Positions 7,289-15,137 of a stretch of DNA of 23,924 nucleotides are shown here, one piece after another; position 1 is the stretch's first letter, and each line of letters opens with the position of its first letter. The DNA comes from an uncultured Dysgonomonas sp. (GTDB taxonomy: Bacteria > Bacteroidota > Bacteroidia > Bacteroidales > Dysgonomonadaceae). Both the position numbers and the translations under genes were made by a program. Below the pieces are notes generated by a model, which saw only the letters and a program-made list of their open reading frames with translations, searched no databases and was not told where the DNA came from. The DNA is taken from assembly GCA_937995835.1 (NCBI GenBank), contig CALKIV010000064.1, positions 1 through 23,924 of the forward strand, read 5' to 3'.

Positions 7289-8226
7289 ATGTTTTGTACA
7301 TAATCGGGGCATTGCTTTTCGGGTGGATTGCTGATCTACTTTTTGGAGATCCTCAGGGGCTTCCACATCCCATTGTAGGCTTTGGTAAAGTGATAGCACG
7401 AGGTGAAAAGTGGCTGAACAAAGGAGAAAATAAAATGCTAAAAGGAGCACGCTTTGCTCTGATACTTATTGTAATAAGTTATCTTCTAATCTGTTTTTTA
7501 CTAAGGATAACATCTGAAATCAATCCTCTGATCAGTGTGTTTTTATCTGCAATAATAATTTTCTACTGTTTGGCTGGTAAAACATTGATCACAGAAGTCA
7601 GGCAAGTGTTCATTGCCACAGAATCGTCTGTGGAGGAAGGACGAGCACAGGTGGCTCGCATTGTGGGGCGTGACACCTCGGCTTTGTCGCCCCAACAAAT
7701 AAAAAAAGCAGCCTTGGAAACGCTATCAGAAAATTTGAGTGATGGTGTCATTGCTCCACTCTTTTGGTTGTTGCTTCTTGGTGTGCCGGGTATTTTTGCC
7801 TATAAAATGATCAATACACTGGACTCGATGATTGGTTATAAAAATGAAAGGTATCAGCAGTTTGGCTGTTGGGCAGCACGCATCGATGATGTCGCCAATT
7901 ATATACCTGCACGCTTGACAGCCGTTTTGATGATTTTGGTCAGTGGTCAGTTCAGGGTCTTTTCTTTTGTCCATAAGTTTGCGCGTAAGCATCTTAGCCC
8001 TAATTCAGGTTATCCTGAGTCAGCCCTTGCTGGCATTCTCGATTGTCAATTTGGAGGAACAAATACTTATTTCGATAAAGAAGTGGAGAAACCTTTTATC
8101 GGAGAAAATGATAGAGCACTAACTTTTGAGGATATGATAAAAGCAGTGCAGATCAATCGATTGTCAGAGATGCTGATGATAGGCATCGTTATCGGAGTTA
8201 ATTTAATCGTAAACTTTATATTTTAA
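7279..8226 (+). CDS. cbiB: Adenosylcobinamide-phosphate synthase CbiB
   Basis: CbiB is an inner-membrane enzyme joining aminopropanol phosphate to adenosylcobyric acid. The 315 residues contain several hydrophobic segments: near the N-terminus, at about 60-80, 85-100 and 155-175, and at the C-terminus. Family motifs include GDPQGLPHPIVGFG (23-36), a GRDTS segment, SENLSDGVIAPLFW, and a conserved TLDSMIGYKNERYQQFG followed by ARIDDVANYIPAR. The start ATG overlaps the cobD end by 10 nt, and the stop overlaps the next start by one base (TAATG), indicating translational coupling. The product of the preceding gene, CobD, supplies the substrate. Confidence 0.95.
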   Translation: MDLDVLYIIGALLFGWIADLLFGDPQGLPHPIVGFGKVIARGEKWLNKGENKMLKGARFALILIVISYLLICFLLRITSEINPLISVFLSAIIIFYCLAGKTLITEVRQVFIATESSVEEGRAQVARIVGRDTSALSPQQIKKAALETLSENLSDGVIAPLFWLLLLGVPGIFAYKMINTLDSMIGYKNERYQQFGCWAARIDDVANYIPARLTAVLMILVSGQFRVFSFVHKFARKHLSPNSGYPESALAGILDCQFGGTNTYFDKEVEKPFIGENDRALTFEDMIKAVQINRLSEMLMIGIVIGVNLIVNFIF

Positions 8227-9416
8227 TGAAATTCTTTGTTGTTGGCATCGATGATAATAAAACTCAACACTTCTCTGCTGAGGTGAAGGAGATTATTCAC
8301 ACACATCGTGTTTTCTCAGGAGGACTTCGCCATCGTGAAATAGTAGAAGATTTACTCCCAACAGATCATCAATGGATAGAAATAAAAGTACCTCTTGACG
8401 AGGTGTTTGAACAATATAAGCAATACGATGAGATTGTTGTCTTTGCTTCTGGTGATCCTTTGTTCTTTGGGTTTGCCAACATCATACAGCGTAAAATACC
8501 TGAAGCTGAACTGACTGTTTATCCATTTTTCAATTCCTTACAACTTCTTGCACATCGACTTTTATTACCTTATCAAGATATGCACATTGTATCGCTGACA
8601 GGGCGACCATGGCACAAGTTTGATGAAGCTTTGATCATAGGCTATGATAAAATCGGCATCTTGACTGATAATAAAGCACATACCCCTGCGTTTATAGCTC
8701 AGCGCATGCTACATTATGGATACGATAATTATAGCATGTCAGTGGGCGAGTTGTTGGGCAATAATGAGAGTGAAAAAGTGGGAACATATCGTTTAGATGA
8801 TGTTATAAGTCGCGATTTTTCTTTTCCAAACAATATAATTTTGCAAAAAACGAAACATCGACCTCGTCGCTTTGGCATTCCTGATCAAGAATTTAATCTC
8901 CTGAATGAGAGGGCGAAAATGATTACTAAGATGCCTATACGTTTGCCCTCGCTTAGTGTGTTAGAGTTGAGAGAAAAAACGACGCTGTGGGATGTCGGTT
9001 TCTGCACAGGTTCAGTCTCTGTGGAAGCTAAGTTGCAATTTCCTCATCTTGTGATTCATTCTTTCGAGATCAGAGAAGAGGGCAGAGCGCTGATAGAAAG
9101 CAATGCTTGCAAATTTGGAGCACCAGGGATAGCATCTTACATTGGTGATTTTATGACAATGGATGTCAGTCCATTGCCTCCCCCTGATGCAGTCTTCATC
9201 GGAGGCCATGGAGGAAAGATGAAAGAAATGATAGCCAAAATAAATAAAGTATTGCAACCCAATGGTGTGATTGTATTTAATTCTGTTTCAGAAGAAAGCT
9301 ACCAACTTTTCAAAGAGGGGGTAGAAGAAAATAAATTGATTTTAGAGCAAGTAATTGCAGTGACGATAGATGATAATAACACCATTCAGGTGATGAAAGC
9401 CATTAAAACGAAATGA
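8226..9416 (+). CDS. cbiET: CbiE-CbiT (CobL): cobalt-precorrin-7 C5-methyltransferase / C15-methyltransferase (decarboxylating)
   Basis: A 396-residue two-domain enzyme methylates C5 and C15 and decarboxylates the acetate side chain at C12. The N-terminal CbiE tetrapyrrole methylase domain (about 1-205) keeps FSGGLRHREI (30-39) and VVFASGDPLFFGF (71-83). Its first loop reads VGIDDNKTQHFS rather than the usual GxGPGxxxxLT. The CbiT domain (about 225-396) is a Rossmann-type methyltransferase whose motif I is DVGFCTGSVSVEA (256-268), with Cys where the second glycine is usual, followed by FIGGHGGKM. Both variants may be normal for this lineage. It overlaps cbiB by 1 nt and the next gene by 4 nt (ATGA). 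Confidence 0.94.
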   Translation: MKFFVVGIDDNKTQHFSAEVKEIIHTHRVFSGGLRHREIVEDLLPTDHQWIEIKVPLDEVFEQYKQYDEIVVFASGDPLFFGFANIIQRKIPEAELTVYPFFNSLQLLAHRLLLPYQDMHIVSLTGRPWHKFDEALIIGYDKIGILTDNKAHTPAFIAQRMLHYGYDNYSMSVGELLGNNESEKVGTYRLDDVISRDFSFPNNIILQKTKHRPRRFGIPDQEFNLLNERAKMITKMPIRLPSLSVLELREKTTLWDVGFCTGSVSVEAKLQFPHLVIHSFEIREEGRALIESNACKFGAPGIASYIGDFMTMDVSPLPPPDAVFIGGHGGKMKEMIAKINKVLQPNGVIVFNSVSEESYQLFKEGVEENKLILEQVIAVTIDDNNTIQVMKAIKTK

Positions 9417-11233
9417 AAAAAATAGCCATAATATTAACCTCAGAAGCAGGTTGTCCCATAGCCGAAAGCATAAGCAAAGAGTTTGCTAATTCAGATATTT
9501 ATTCGAGAATAGAAAAACCAAATGTTATTCACATTTCTTCTATAGCTGAATGTGTAGCAGATGTTTTTGCTCAATATGAGTCGTTGATCTTCATTGGTGC
9601 CATGGGAATTTGTGTTCGCACAATTGCCCCCCATATCAAGGACAAATATTCCGACCCTGCTGTCATCAATATTGATAGCACTGGGCGTTACGCAGTTGCA
9701 GTCCTCTCAGGGCATGTGGGTGGAGCAAATGAATTGACAGAACAGGTGGCTCATTCCATTGGCGCTGAGGCTGTAATCACCACCCAAAGTGATAATCAAA
9801 ATCTTTGGGCATTAGATACTTTAGGGAAAAAATACGATTGGCACACAGAGACCAATGTTTCTAATTTTAATGAGCCATTAATTGCCTTTGTCAATCAGAA
9901 GCCAACGGCTCTTTTGTTAGATATAAAAGATAAGGGAACGGCTTTTTTAGAGAAAACAAAACCTGACTATGTAGACGTGTTTTATAACTATGAGGATATA
10001 GATCTTGGTAAGTATCAGGTGTTTATTGCCGTATCTCCTTATCTCTATCCAGAGGTGATATTGCCAGCGATCTTCTATCGTCCTGCAGTGTTGCACATGG
10101 GCGTAGGCTGTCGTAAGGACTGTGCCCCCAAGGGAATCAGTGAGTATATTCTCAACTTTTTGGGAGAAAAGAAAATCAGTCGCCACGCTATAAAAGATAT
10201 TTCGTCCATCGATTTGAAAAAAGACGAAAAACTGTTGACTGTTCTGCAATCAGACTTAAGTGCTGTTTCTGTCAATATTTACACAGCTGAAGAACTGAAA
10301 GATATTGAAGTGCCTAATCCATCTGAAAAAGTAGTGGATGTAACGTCTGTGGCTGGAGTGTCAGAGTCAACAGCTATCAAGAGTGCAGATTATGGAAGTC
10401 TGATTTTGGAAAAGCAAAAAGGTAAATTAAGCGAAGGAAATGACTTCACTTTTGCCCTTGCCCTCAATCGTTCAGCAGAGCGAAGAGGACACATTGAGAT
10501 TGTGGGAGCCGGTCCGGGCGATCCTGATTTGGTTTCGGTGCGAGGTCGCCAATTTTTAGAAATAGCAGATCTGATTCTATATGCTGGAAGCTTAGTCCCT
10601 ATCGAATTGACCTATTGTGCCAAGCAAGGGGCAGTGGTGAAGAGTTCAGCATCTATGAATCTGGAGGAACAGTTTGAGATCATGAAAGAGTTTTACGATC
10701 AAGGCAAATTAGTTGTTCGTTTGCATACAGGCGACCCCTGTATTTATGGGGCTATACAAGAACAGATGGCGTTTTTTGATCAGTATAACATGTCATATCA
10801 CATCACCCCTGGCATATCTTCATTCCAAGCTGCAGCAGCGGCACTTCGCTCGCAGTTTACTATTCCAGAAAAGGTGCAAACCATCATTTTGACCCGTGGC
10901 GAGGGGCGCACAGCGATGCCAGAGAAAGAGAAACTGCATCTGTTGGCACGTTCGCAAAGTACGATGTGTATCTTTTTGAGTGCATCCATTGTAGATGATG
11001 TGCAGAAAGATTTGTTGGAACATTATCCACCAGAAACACCTGTGGCTGCCTGTTATAAATTGACATGGAAAGATGAGAAAATTTATAGAGGAGAATTGAA
11101 AGATTTAGCTAAAATAGTTAAGGAAAATAATTTAACTTTGACTACTATGATTGTTGTGGGCGAGTCGATAGACAATCGTCATGGATTGTCGAGGCTTTAT
11201 GCTCATGAGTTTAAACACTTATTTAGAAGATAG
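9413..11233 (+). CDS. cbiG-cbiF: CbiG-CbiF fusion: cobalt-precorrin-5A hydrolase / cobalt-precorrin-4 C11-methyltransferase
   Basis: The 606 residues join two consecutive steps. The CbiG part (1 to about 352) has GAMGICVRTIAP (62-73), LSGHVGGANELT (98-109), VITTQSD (121-127), the conserved GVGCRKDCAPKGI (230-242) and a C-terminal VAGVSESTAI segment. It opens the ring A acetolactone and releases the C2 unit as acetaldehyde. The CbiF/CobM part (about 359-606) has the SAM-site GAGPGDPDLVSVRG (365-378), LYAGSLVP, RLHTGDPCIYGA and TPGISSFQAAAAAL. It methylates C11 to make the CbiG substrate. CbiG is diagnostic of the anaerobic route, since the aerobic route uses CobG. It overlaps cbiET by 4 nt and precedes the next gene by 7 nt. 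Confidence 0.96.
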   Translation: MKKIAIILTSEAGCPIAESISKEFANSDIYSRIEKPNVIHISSIAECVADVFAQYESLIFIGAMGICVRTIAPHIKDKYSDPAVINIDSTGRYAVAVLSGHVGGANELTEQVAHSIGAEAVITTQSDNQNLWALDTLGKKYDWHTETNVSNFNEPLIAFVNQKPTALLLDIKDKGTAFLEKTKPDYVDVFYNYEDIDLGKYQVFIAVSPYLYPEVILPAIFYRPAVLHMGVGCRKDCAPKGISEYILNFLGEKKISRHAIKDISSIDLKKDEKLLTVLQSDLSAVSVNIYTAEELKDIEVPNPSEKVVDVTSVAGVSESTAIKSADYGSLILEKQKGKLSEGNDFTFALALNRSAERRGHIEIVGAGPGDPDLVSVRGRQFLEIADLILYAGSLVPIELTYCAKQGAVVKSSASMNLEEQFEIMKEFYDQGKLVVRLHTGDPCIYGAIQEQMAFFDQYNMSYHITPGISSFQAAAAALRSQFTIPEKVQTIILTRGEGRTAMPEKEKLHLLARSQSTMCIFLSASIVDDVQKDLLEHYPPETPVAACYKLTWKDEKIYRGELKDLAKIVKENNLTLTTMIVVGESIDNRHGLSRLYAHEFKHLFRR

Positions 11234-11240
11234 AAGCTAA

Positions 11241-11678
11241 ATGAAAGACAAACAAAATATCGATCGAGTAGCCAAAGCCACAGAACTGCACAAGGCTGGC
11301 TACAACTGTGCTCAATCTGTATTTGCTGCCTATGCAGACTTATATGATATGGACGAAGAAACTGCTCTGAAAATATCAACTTCCTTTGGCGGAGGATTGG
11401 GAGGAATGCGCCATGTATGTGGGGCTGTTTCAGGTATGGCAATGATTCTCGGCTTAGAGACAGGCACAGTTACTCCACGTGACCGAGAGGGGAAAGCCAG
11501 AAATTATGAGCAAGTGAAGTTTTTGTCAGAAGAATTCGAGAATGAGCATGGCTCCATTGTTTGTGGAGAGCTTTTAGGATTGAAAGAAACAGATAAAGAT
11601 ATTCGCAAAAAGCCATGTAGAGAATACATAGAATATTGTGCCAAGTTGTTGGACCAAAATGTTTTGGATAAAGAATGA
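11241..11678 (+). CDS. C_GCAxxG_C_C family protein of unknown function
   Basis: The 145-residue protein has no signal peptide or membrane segment. It matches the conserved pattern of the uncharacterised C_GCAxxG_C_C family: C23 in GYNCAQSVF, a glycine-rich SFGGGLGGMRHVCGAVSG (48-65, with C60), C108 in IVCGELLG, and a C-terminal pair C126 and C133. Five conserved cysteines suggest a metal, iron-sulfur or thiol-redox site, but no activity is established for the family as far as I know. It sits between cbiG-cbiF (7 nt upstream) and cobU. Its stop overlaps the cobU start (ATGA), so it is translated as part of the operon. A redox or cobalt-handling role in corrinoid synthesis is a guess from context. 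Confidence 0.85.
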   Translation: MKDKQNIDRVAKATELHKAGYNCAQSVFAAYADLYDMDEETALKISTSFGGGLGGMRHVCGAVSGMAMILGLETGTVTPRDREGKARNYEQVKFLSEEFENEHGSIVCGELLGLKETDKDIRKKPCREYIEYCAKLLDQNVLDKE

Positions 11679-12184
11679 AGAAAATAACACTCATCACAGG
11701 AGGACAGCGATCGGGTAAGAGTAGCTATGCCGAAAAGATGGCTTTGCAAGAGGCTGAACATCCAGTTTATTTAGCCACCTCTAGGGTTTGGGATGAAGAA
11801 CATCGCAAACGAATAGAAATACATAAAGCTAACCGAGGTGCTGAGTGGATAAACATAGAAGAAGAGAAAGAATTGAGCAAGCATCATTTATCAGGAAAAA
11901 CCATTCTGATAGATTGTGTAACGCTTTGGGCTACAAACTACTTTTTTGATCTCAACTCTGAAGTTGAGACAGCTTTGTCTGCTCTGAAACAAGAATTTGA
12001 TCAATTTACGGCTCAAGAAGCGCACTTCATCTTTGTAACCAACGAGATTGGTATGGGAGAAATGTCACAAAATGCTATACAGCGAAAATTTGCCGACTTG
12101 CAAGGTTGGCTCAATCAATATATAGCCTCCAAGGCTGATGAAGTGTTTCTGATGGTATCAGGTATACCAATGAAGATAAAGTGA
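11675..12184 (+). CDS. cobU: Adenosylcobinamide kinase / adenosylcobinamide-phosphate guanylyltransferase CobU
   Basis: CobU phosphorylates adenosylcobinamide and activates the phosphate with GTP to give adenosylcobinamide-GDP. The 169 residues start with the P-loop TGGQRSGKSS (8-17). The likely guanylylated histidine is H50 in RKRIEIHKANRG, matching His46 of the Salmonella enzyme by context. ILIDCVTLW, FVTNEIGMG and the terminal VSGIPMKIK are also typical. It overlaps the preceding cysteine-rich gene by 4 nt and is followed 14 nt later by cobT. The substrate comes from CbiB and the product goes to CobS. Confidence 0.95.
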   Translation: MKKITLITGGQRSGKSSYAEKMALQEAEHPVYLATSRVWDEEHRKRIEIHKANRGAEWINIEEEKELSKHHLSGKTILIDCVTLWATNYFFDLNSEVETALSALKQEFDQFTAQEAHFIFVTNEIGMGEMSQNAIQRKFADLQGWLNQYIASKADEVFLMVSGIPMKIK

Positions 12185-12198
12185 AAAAATAATATATA

Positions 12199-13236
12199 AT
12201 GAAACAATTTAACATTGAGAAACCGAATGACGATGTTCGTCAATATTTACAAGAAAAAATAAACAATCTTACTAAACCTAAAGGTTCGTTGGGTGCACTT
12301 GAAGATCTCGCCATGCAAATTGGATGGGTACAACAATCGTTGAGCCCTAAGTTAACCAATCCTTGCCATATCGTTTTTTCGGGCGATCATGGTATTGCAG
12401 CAGAGGGGGTGAGCCCATCACCTCAAGAAGTTACTTATCAGATGATTGCTAATTTTTGGGATGGGGGAGCAGGAATCAATTTTTTAGCTCGTCAGCACAA
12501 TTTTGATTTGAAGATAGTGGACGCTGGAGTCAATTTTGATTTCAAGCCAGAAGATCCTATTATCGATAAAAAGATACGAAAAAGTACCCGCAACTATCGT
12601 CACGAAGCAGCGATGACCGTTGAAGAAATGGAATTAGCCATCGAACGAGGGGCAGAGTGTGTACAAGCTTGTTTTGATGAGGGTTGCAATGTGATAGGTT
12701 TTGGTGAAATGGGGATAACCAATACTTCATCTTCTTCGCTTTGGATGACTTACCTCACTAATATACCTCTCGATCAGTGTATTGGTGCAGGCTGTGACCA
12801 TACGGGGAGCATCATTAACCACAAGTATAATGTGCTGAAAGCTTCGATGGACAATTACAAAGGCGATGGCTCAGTAGAAGATATCATGCGCTATTTTGGA
12901 GGTTATGAGATGGTGATGGCTGTTGGCGCAATGCTGAAGGCTGCTGAACTAAAGATGATCATCCTTGTAGATGGGTTCATCATGAGCAACTGTATGCTCG
13001 TAGCTTCTAAGTTGAACAAAGAGGTCTTGAATTATGCCATCTTCGGACATCAAGGAGACGAAGCTGGTCATAAACTATTACTTCAATATTTGAATGCTAA
13101 ACCTATCTTAGACTTGGGCTTACGCTTAGGAGAAGGTACTGGTGCACTATGTGCATATCCCATTATAGACTCAGCTGTTCGTATGATCAATGAAATGAAT
13201 TCTTTTAAGAAAATTCAGGTCACCAAATACTTTTGA
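12199..13236 (+). CDS. cobT: Nicotinate-nucleotide:5,6-dimethylbenzimidazole phosphoribosyltransferase CobT
   Basis: CobT transfers phosphoribose from nicotinate mononucleotide to a lower-ligand base, giving alpha-ribazole phosphate or an analogue. Its 345 residues match the usual family length. LTKPKGSLGALEDLA (24-38), FSGDHGIAAEGVSPSP (60-75), GFGEMGITNTSSSS (167-180, E170) and LGLRLGEGTGAL (306-317) are diagnostic. E312 corresponds to the catalytic glutamate (Glu317) of the Salmonella enzyme. No bluB or bza gene for making the base is in the window, so the lower ligand cannot be predicted. cobS follows after 3 nt. Confidence 0.96.
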   Translation: MKQFNIEKPNDDVRQYLQEKINNLTKPKGSLGALEDLAMQIGWVQQSLSPKLTNPCHIVFSGDHGIAAEGVSPSPQEVTYQMIANFWDGGAGINFLARQHNFDLKIVDAGVNFDFKPEDPIIDKKIRKSTRNYRHEAAMTVEEMELAIERGAECVQACFDEGCNVIGFGEMGITNTSSSSLWMTYLTNIPLDQCIGAGCDHTGSIINHKYNVLKASMDNYKGDGSVEDIMRYFGGYEMVMAVGAMLKAAELKMIILVDGFIMSNCMLVASKLNKEVLNYAIFGHQGDEAGHKLLLQYLNAKPILDLGLRLGEGTGALCAYPIIDSAVRMINEMNSFKKIQVTKYF

Positions 13237-13239
13237 TTT

Positions 13240-13995
13240 ATGAAGAATCTTGCGGCAGCCTTAGTTTTCTTTACCCGTTTGCCATTTTGGCGACTAAAAG
13301 CCTTTCAAGTGCCTTCTGAATATTTCAGTCAGGTGATCAACTATTGGGCAGTTGTAGGTTGGTTGACAGGGGGCGTGATGGCAGGGACGCTATGGTTGTC
13401 TAGTCAAGTTTTGCCCTACTCGGTAGCTATTATTATTGCTTTGCTCAGCCGTTTGTTGATTACAGGAGCTCTGCATGAAGATGGTTTAGCTGATTTTTTA
13501 GACGGGTTTGGAGGTGGAACAACCAAAGAGCGCATCTTGGCAATCATGAAAGATTCACACATTGGTACTTATGGAGTTATTGGTTTGATTTTATACTTCT
13601 TACTATTTTATCTTTTATTGAGCTACATATCCATATTTTGGGTGTGTTCTGCTATTTTGGTTGCTGACCCATTATGTAAATATATCAGTTCGCAAATTAC
13701 ACGTTTTCTGCCCTATGCTCGTACAGCAGAAACTAGCAAGTCGAAAACAGTGTATCAAAAGATGTCATTAAAAACATTTTTTCTATCTTCGTTTTTCGGC
13801 TTACTACCATTATTGCTCCTTCCTAATGCAAAATTGTTGTTAGCTATTATCTTTCCAGTCCTTGCTTTTGTCGGATTAATTCGATTGATGAAAAAGAAAA
13901 TACAAGGATATACAGGCGACTGTTGTGGAGCTGTTTTTTTACTTTGTGAACTATCTTTTTATGTTGGTTTACTAATAATTGGTCAAATTATATGA
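13240..13995 (+). CDS. cobS: Adenosylcobinamide-GDP ribazoletransferase (cobalamin synthase) CobS
   Basis: CobS is a polytopic inner-membrane enzyme joining adenosylcobinamide-GDP with alpha-ribazole (phosphate). The 251-residue protein has the acidic metal-binding motif HEDGLADFLDGFGGG (79-93) and MKDSHIGTYG (103-112), typical of the family. Hydrophobic segments lie at about 35-55, 58-76, 112-145, 180-210 and the C-terminus. The N-terminal LAAALVFFTRLPF is also characteristic. It lies 3 nt after cobT and overlaps cobC by 4 nt (ATGA). Together with CbiB it puts the final assembly steps at the membrane. Confidence 0.95.
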   Translation: MKNLAAALVFFTRLPFWRLKAFQVPSEYFSQVINYWAVVGWLTGGVMAGTLWLSSQVLPYSVAIIIALLSRLLITGALHEDGLADFLDGFGGGTTKERILAIMKDSHIGTYGVIGLILYFLLFYLLLSYISIFWVCSAILVADPLCKYISSQITRFLPYARTAETSKSKTVYQKMSLKTFFLSSFFGLLPLLLLPNAKLLLAIIFPVLAFVGLIRLMKKKIQGYTGDCCGAVFLLCELSFYVGLLIIGQII

Positions 13996-14513
13996 AGGTA
14001 TACTTAATTAGACATACAGCTGTAGATGTTCCTCCAGGGATGTGCTATGGGCAAACAAATGTTCCTCTGAAACCGAGCTTCGAAGAGGAGGCAAGTGTTG
14101 TGAAATCAAATATCAAAGAAATTAAGGCAGATGCTATCTTTTCTAGTCCACTTTCGCGATGCCGAAAATTAGCTCGTTTTTGTGGATTCGAGGATGTAAT
14201 GCTATTGGACGATAGATTGAAAGAATTGCACTTTGGCGATTGGGAAACCCACAACTGGGACGATATAGATATGTCTATCTGGGAAACAGATTGGGTTAAT
14301 CCTCCAGCACCCAATGGAGAGTCGTTTACGCAAATGTTTCAACGCGTTTCTGCTTTCTTTGATGAGTTGAAAGTAGAGCCACACGATACAGTTATCATTT
14401 TTACTCATGGGGGAGTCATTAGTTGTGCACGTGTTTATTTCGAAGAAGCTGATATTCAAAAGACTTTCGATTTGATGCCTCAATATGGCGAGATTGTAGA
14501 ATTTGAGCTGTAA
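13992..14513 (+). CDS. cobC: Alpha-ribazole phosphatase CobC (histidine phosphatase family)
   Basis: This 173-residue protein of the phosphoglycerate mutase-like superfamily has the RHT motif (R7-H8-T9; H8 the phospho-acceptor), R56 in SSPLSRCRKLA, E78 in LKELHFGDWE and H139 in FTHGGVI. It is predicted to dephosphorylate alpha-ribazole 5'-phosphate or adenosylcobalamin 5'-phosphate. Family membership is clear. The specific substrate follows from its place right after cobU-cobT-cobS and its 4-nt overlap with cobS. Confidence 0.9.
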   Translation: MKVYLIRHTAVDVPPGMCYGQTNVPLKPSFEEEASVVKSNIKEIKADAIFSSPLSRCRKLARFCGFEDVMLLDDRLKELHFGDWETHNWDDIDMSIWETDWVNPPAPNGESFTQMFQRVSAFFDELKVEPHDTVIIFTHGGVISCARVYFEEADIQKTFDLMPQYGEIVEFEL

Positions 14514-14525
14514 ATCTCTGCCTAT

Positions 14526-15137
14526 ATGAAGATCGTCGACAAGCCTGCTGACCAAGTTTTTTTTATATCAGATACACATTTTGGGCATGATTGGATGATT
14601 AATTTCAATAATCGTCCTTATGTTGATAGCGAAGAAATGGACAGTGCGATGATAGAAAATTGGAATCGGACAGTGCCAGCAGAAGGGCTTGTTTTTGTGC
14701 TTGGCGATATAGGTGATACTGATCAGAAACGCATCATTGAAGTTTTTAATCAACTGCATGGAGAAAAGATCTTGATCAGAGGAAATCATGAAAACATCTA
14801 TCATGAAGAAACACTGGAGAGCATCTTTAATGAAATATATGACCTCTTATATATTCGCATTCAGGATGATATCGATGATAAAAGTCAAGATATAGTCCTT
14901 TGTCATTACCCTATGTTCGATTGGGATAATTATTTTCAAGGATCATGGCAACTTTTTGGGCATTTGCACACTAGAGAATTATCCGAGTTTAAAACCTTGA
15001 AATCAAAACTTTTTGCTGAGCAGTATGATGTAGGTGTAGAGAATAATAACTATCGCCCCATTTCATATTATGAGGTGAAGAAGATTATCAATCAACAAAA
15101 ACAAGATAAAAGTTTTAAGCAATCGAACTATTATTGA
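14526..15137 (+). CDS. Calcineurin-like metallophosphoesterase
   Basis: The 203-residue protein carries the five metallophosphoesterase motifs in order: D16-T-H18 in SDTHFGH, GDIGD (60-64), GNHE (86-89), H127 in LCHYP and GHLH (145-148). These build a dinuclear metal site for phosphoester hydrolysis. It has no signal peptide. It begins 12 nt after cobC and has no promoter of its own, so it is probably the last gene of the riboswitch-controlled operon. The substrate is unknown. It may act on a phosphorylated corrinoid or ribazole intermediate, or on an unrelated nucleotide or nucleic acid. Its last 7 nt overlap the 3' end of the convergent cbiJ-cbiD gene, and no terminator hairpin was found there. 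Confidence 0.88.
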   Translation: MKIVDKPADQVFFISDTHFGHDWMINFNNRPYVDSEEMDSAMIENWNRTVPAEGLVFVLGDIGDTDQKRIIEVFNQLHGEKILIRGNHENIYHEETLESIFNEIYDLLYIRIQDDIDDKSQDIVLCHYPMFDWDNYFQGSWQLFGHLHTRELSEFKTLKSKLFAEQYDVGVENNNYRPISYYEVKKIINQQKQDKSFKQSNYY

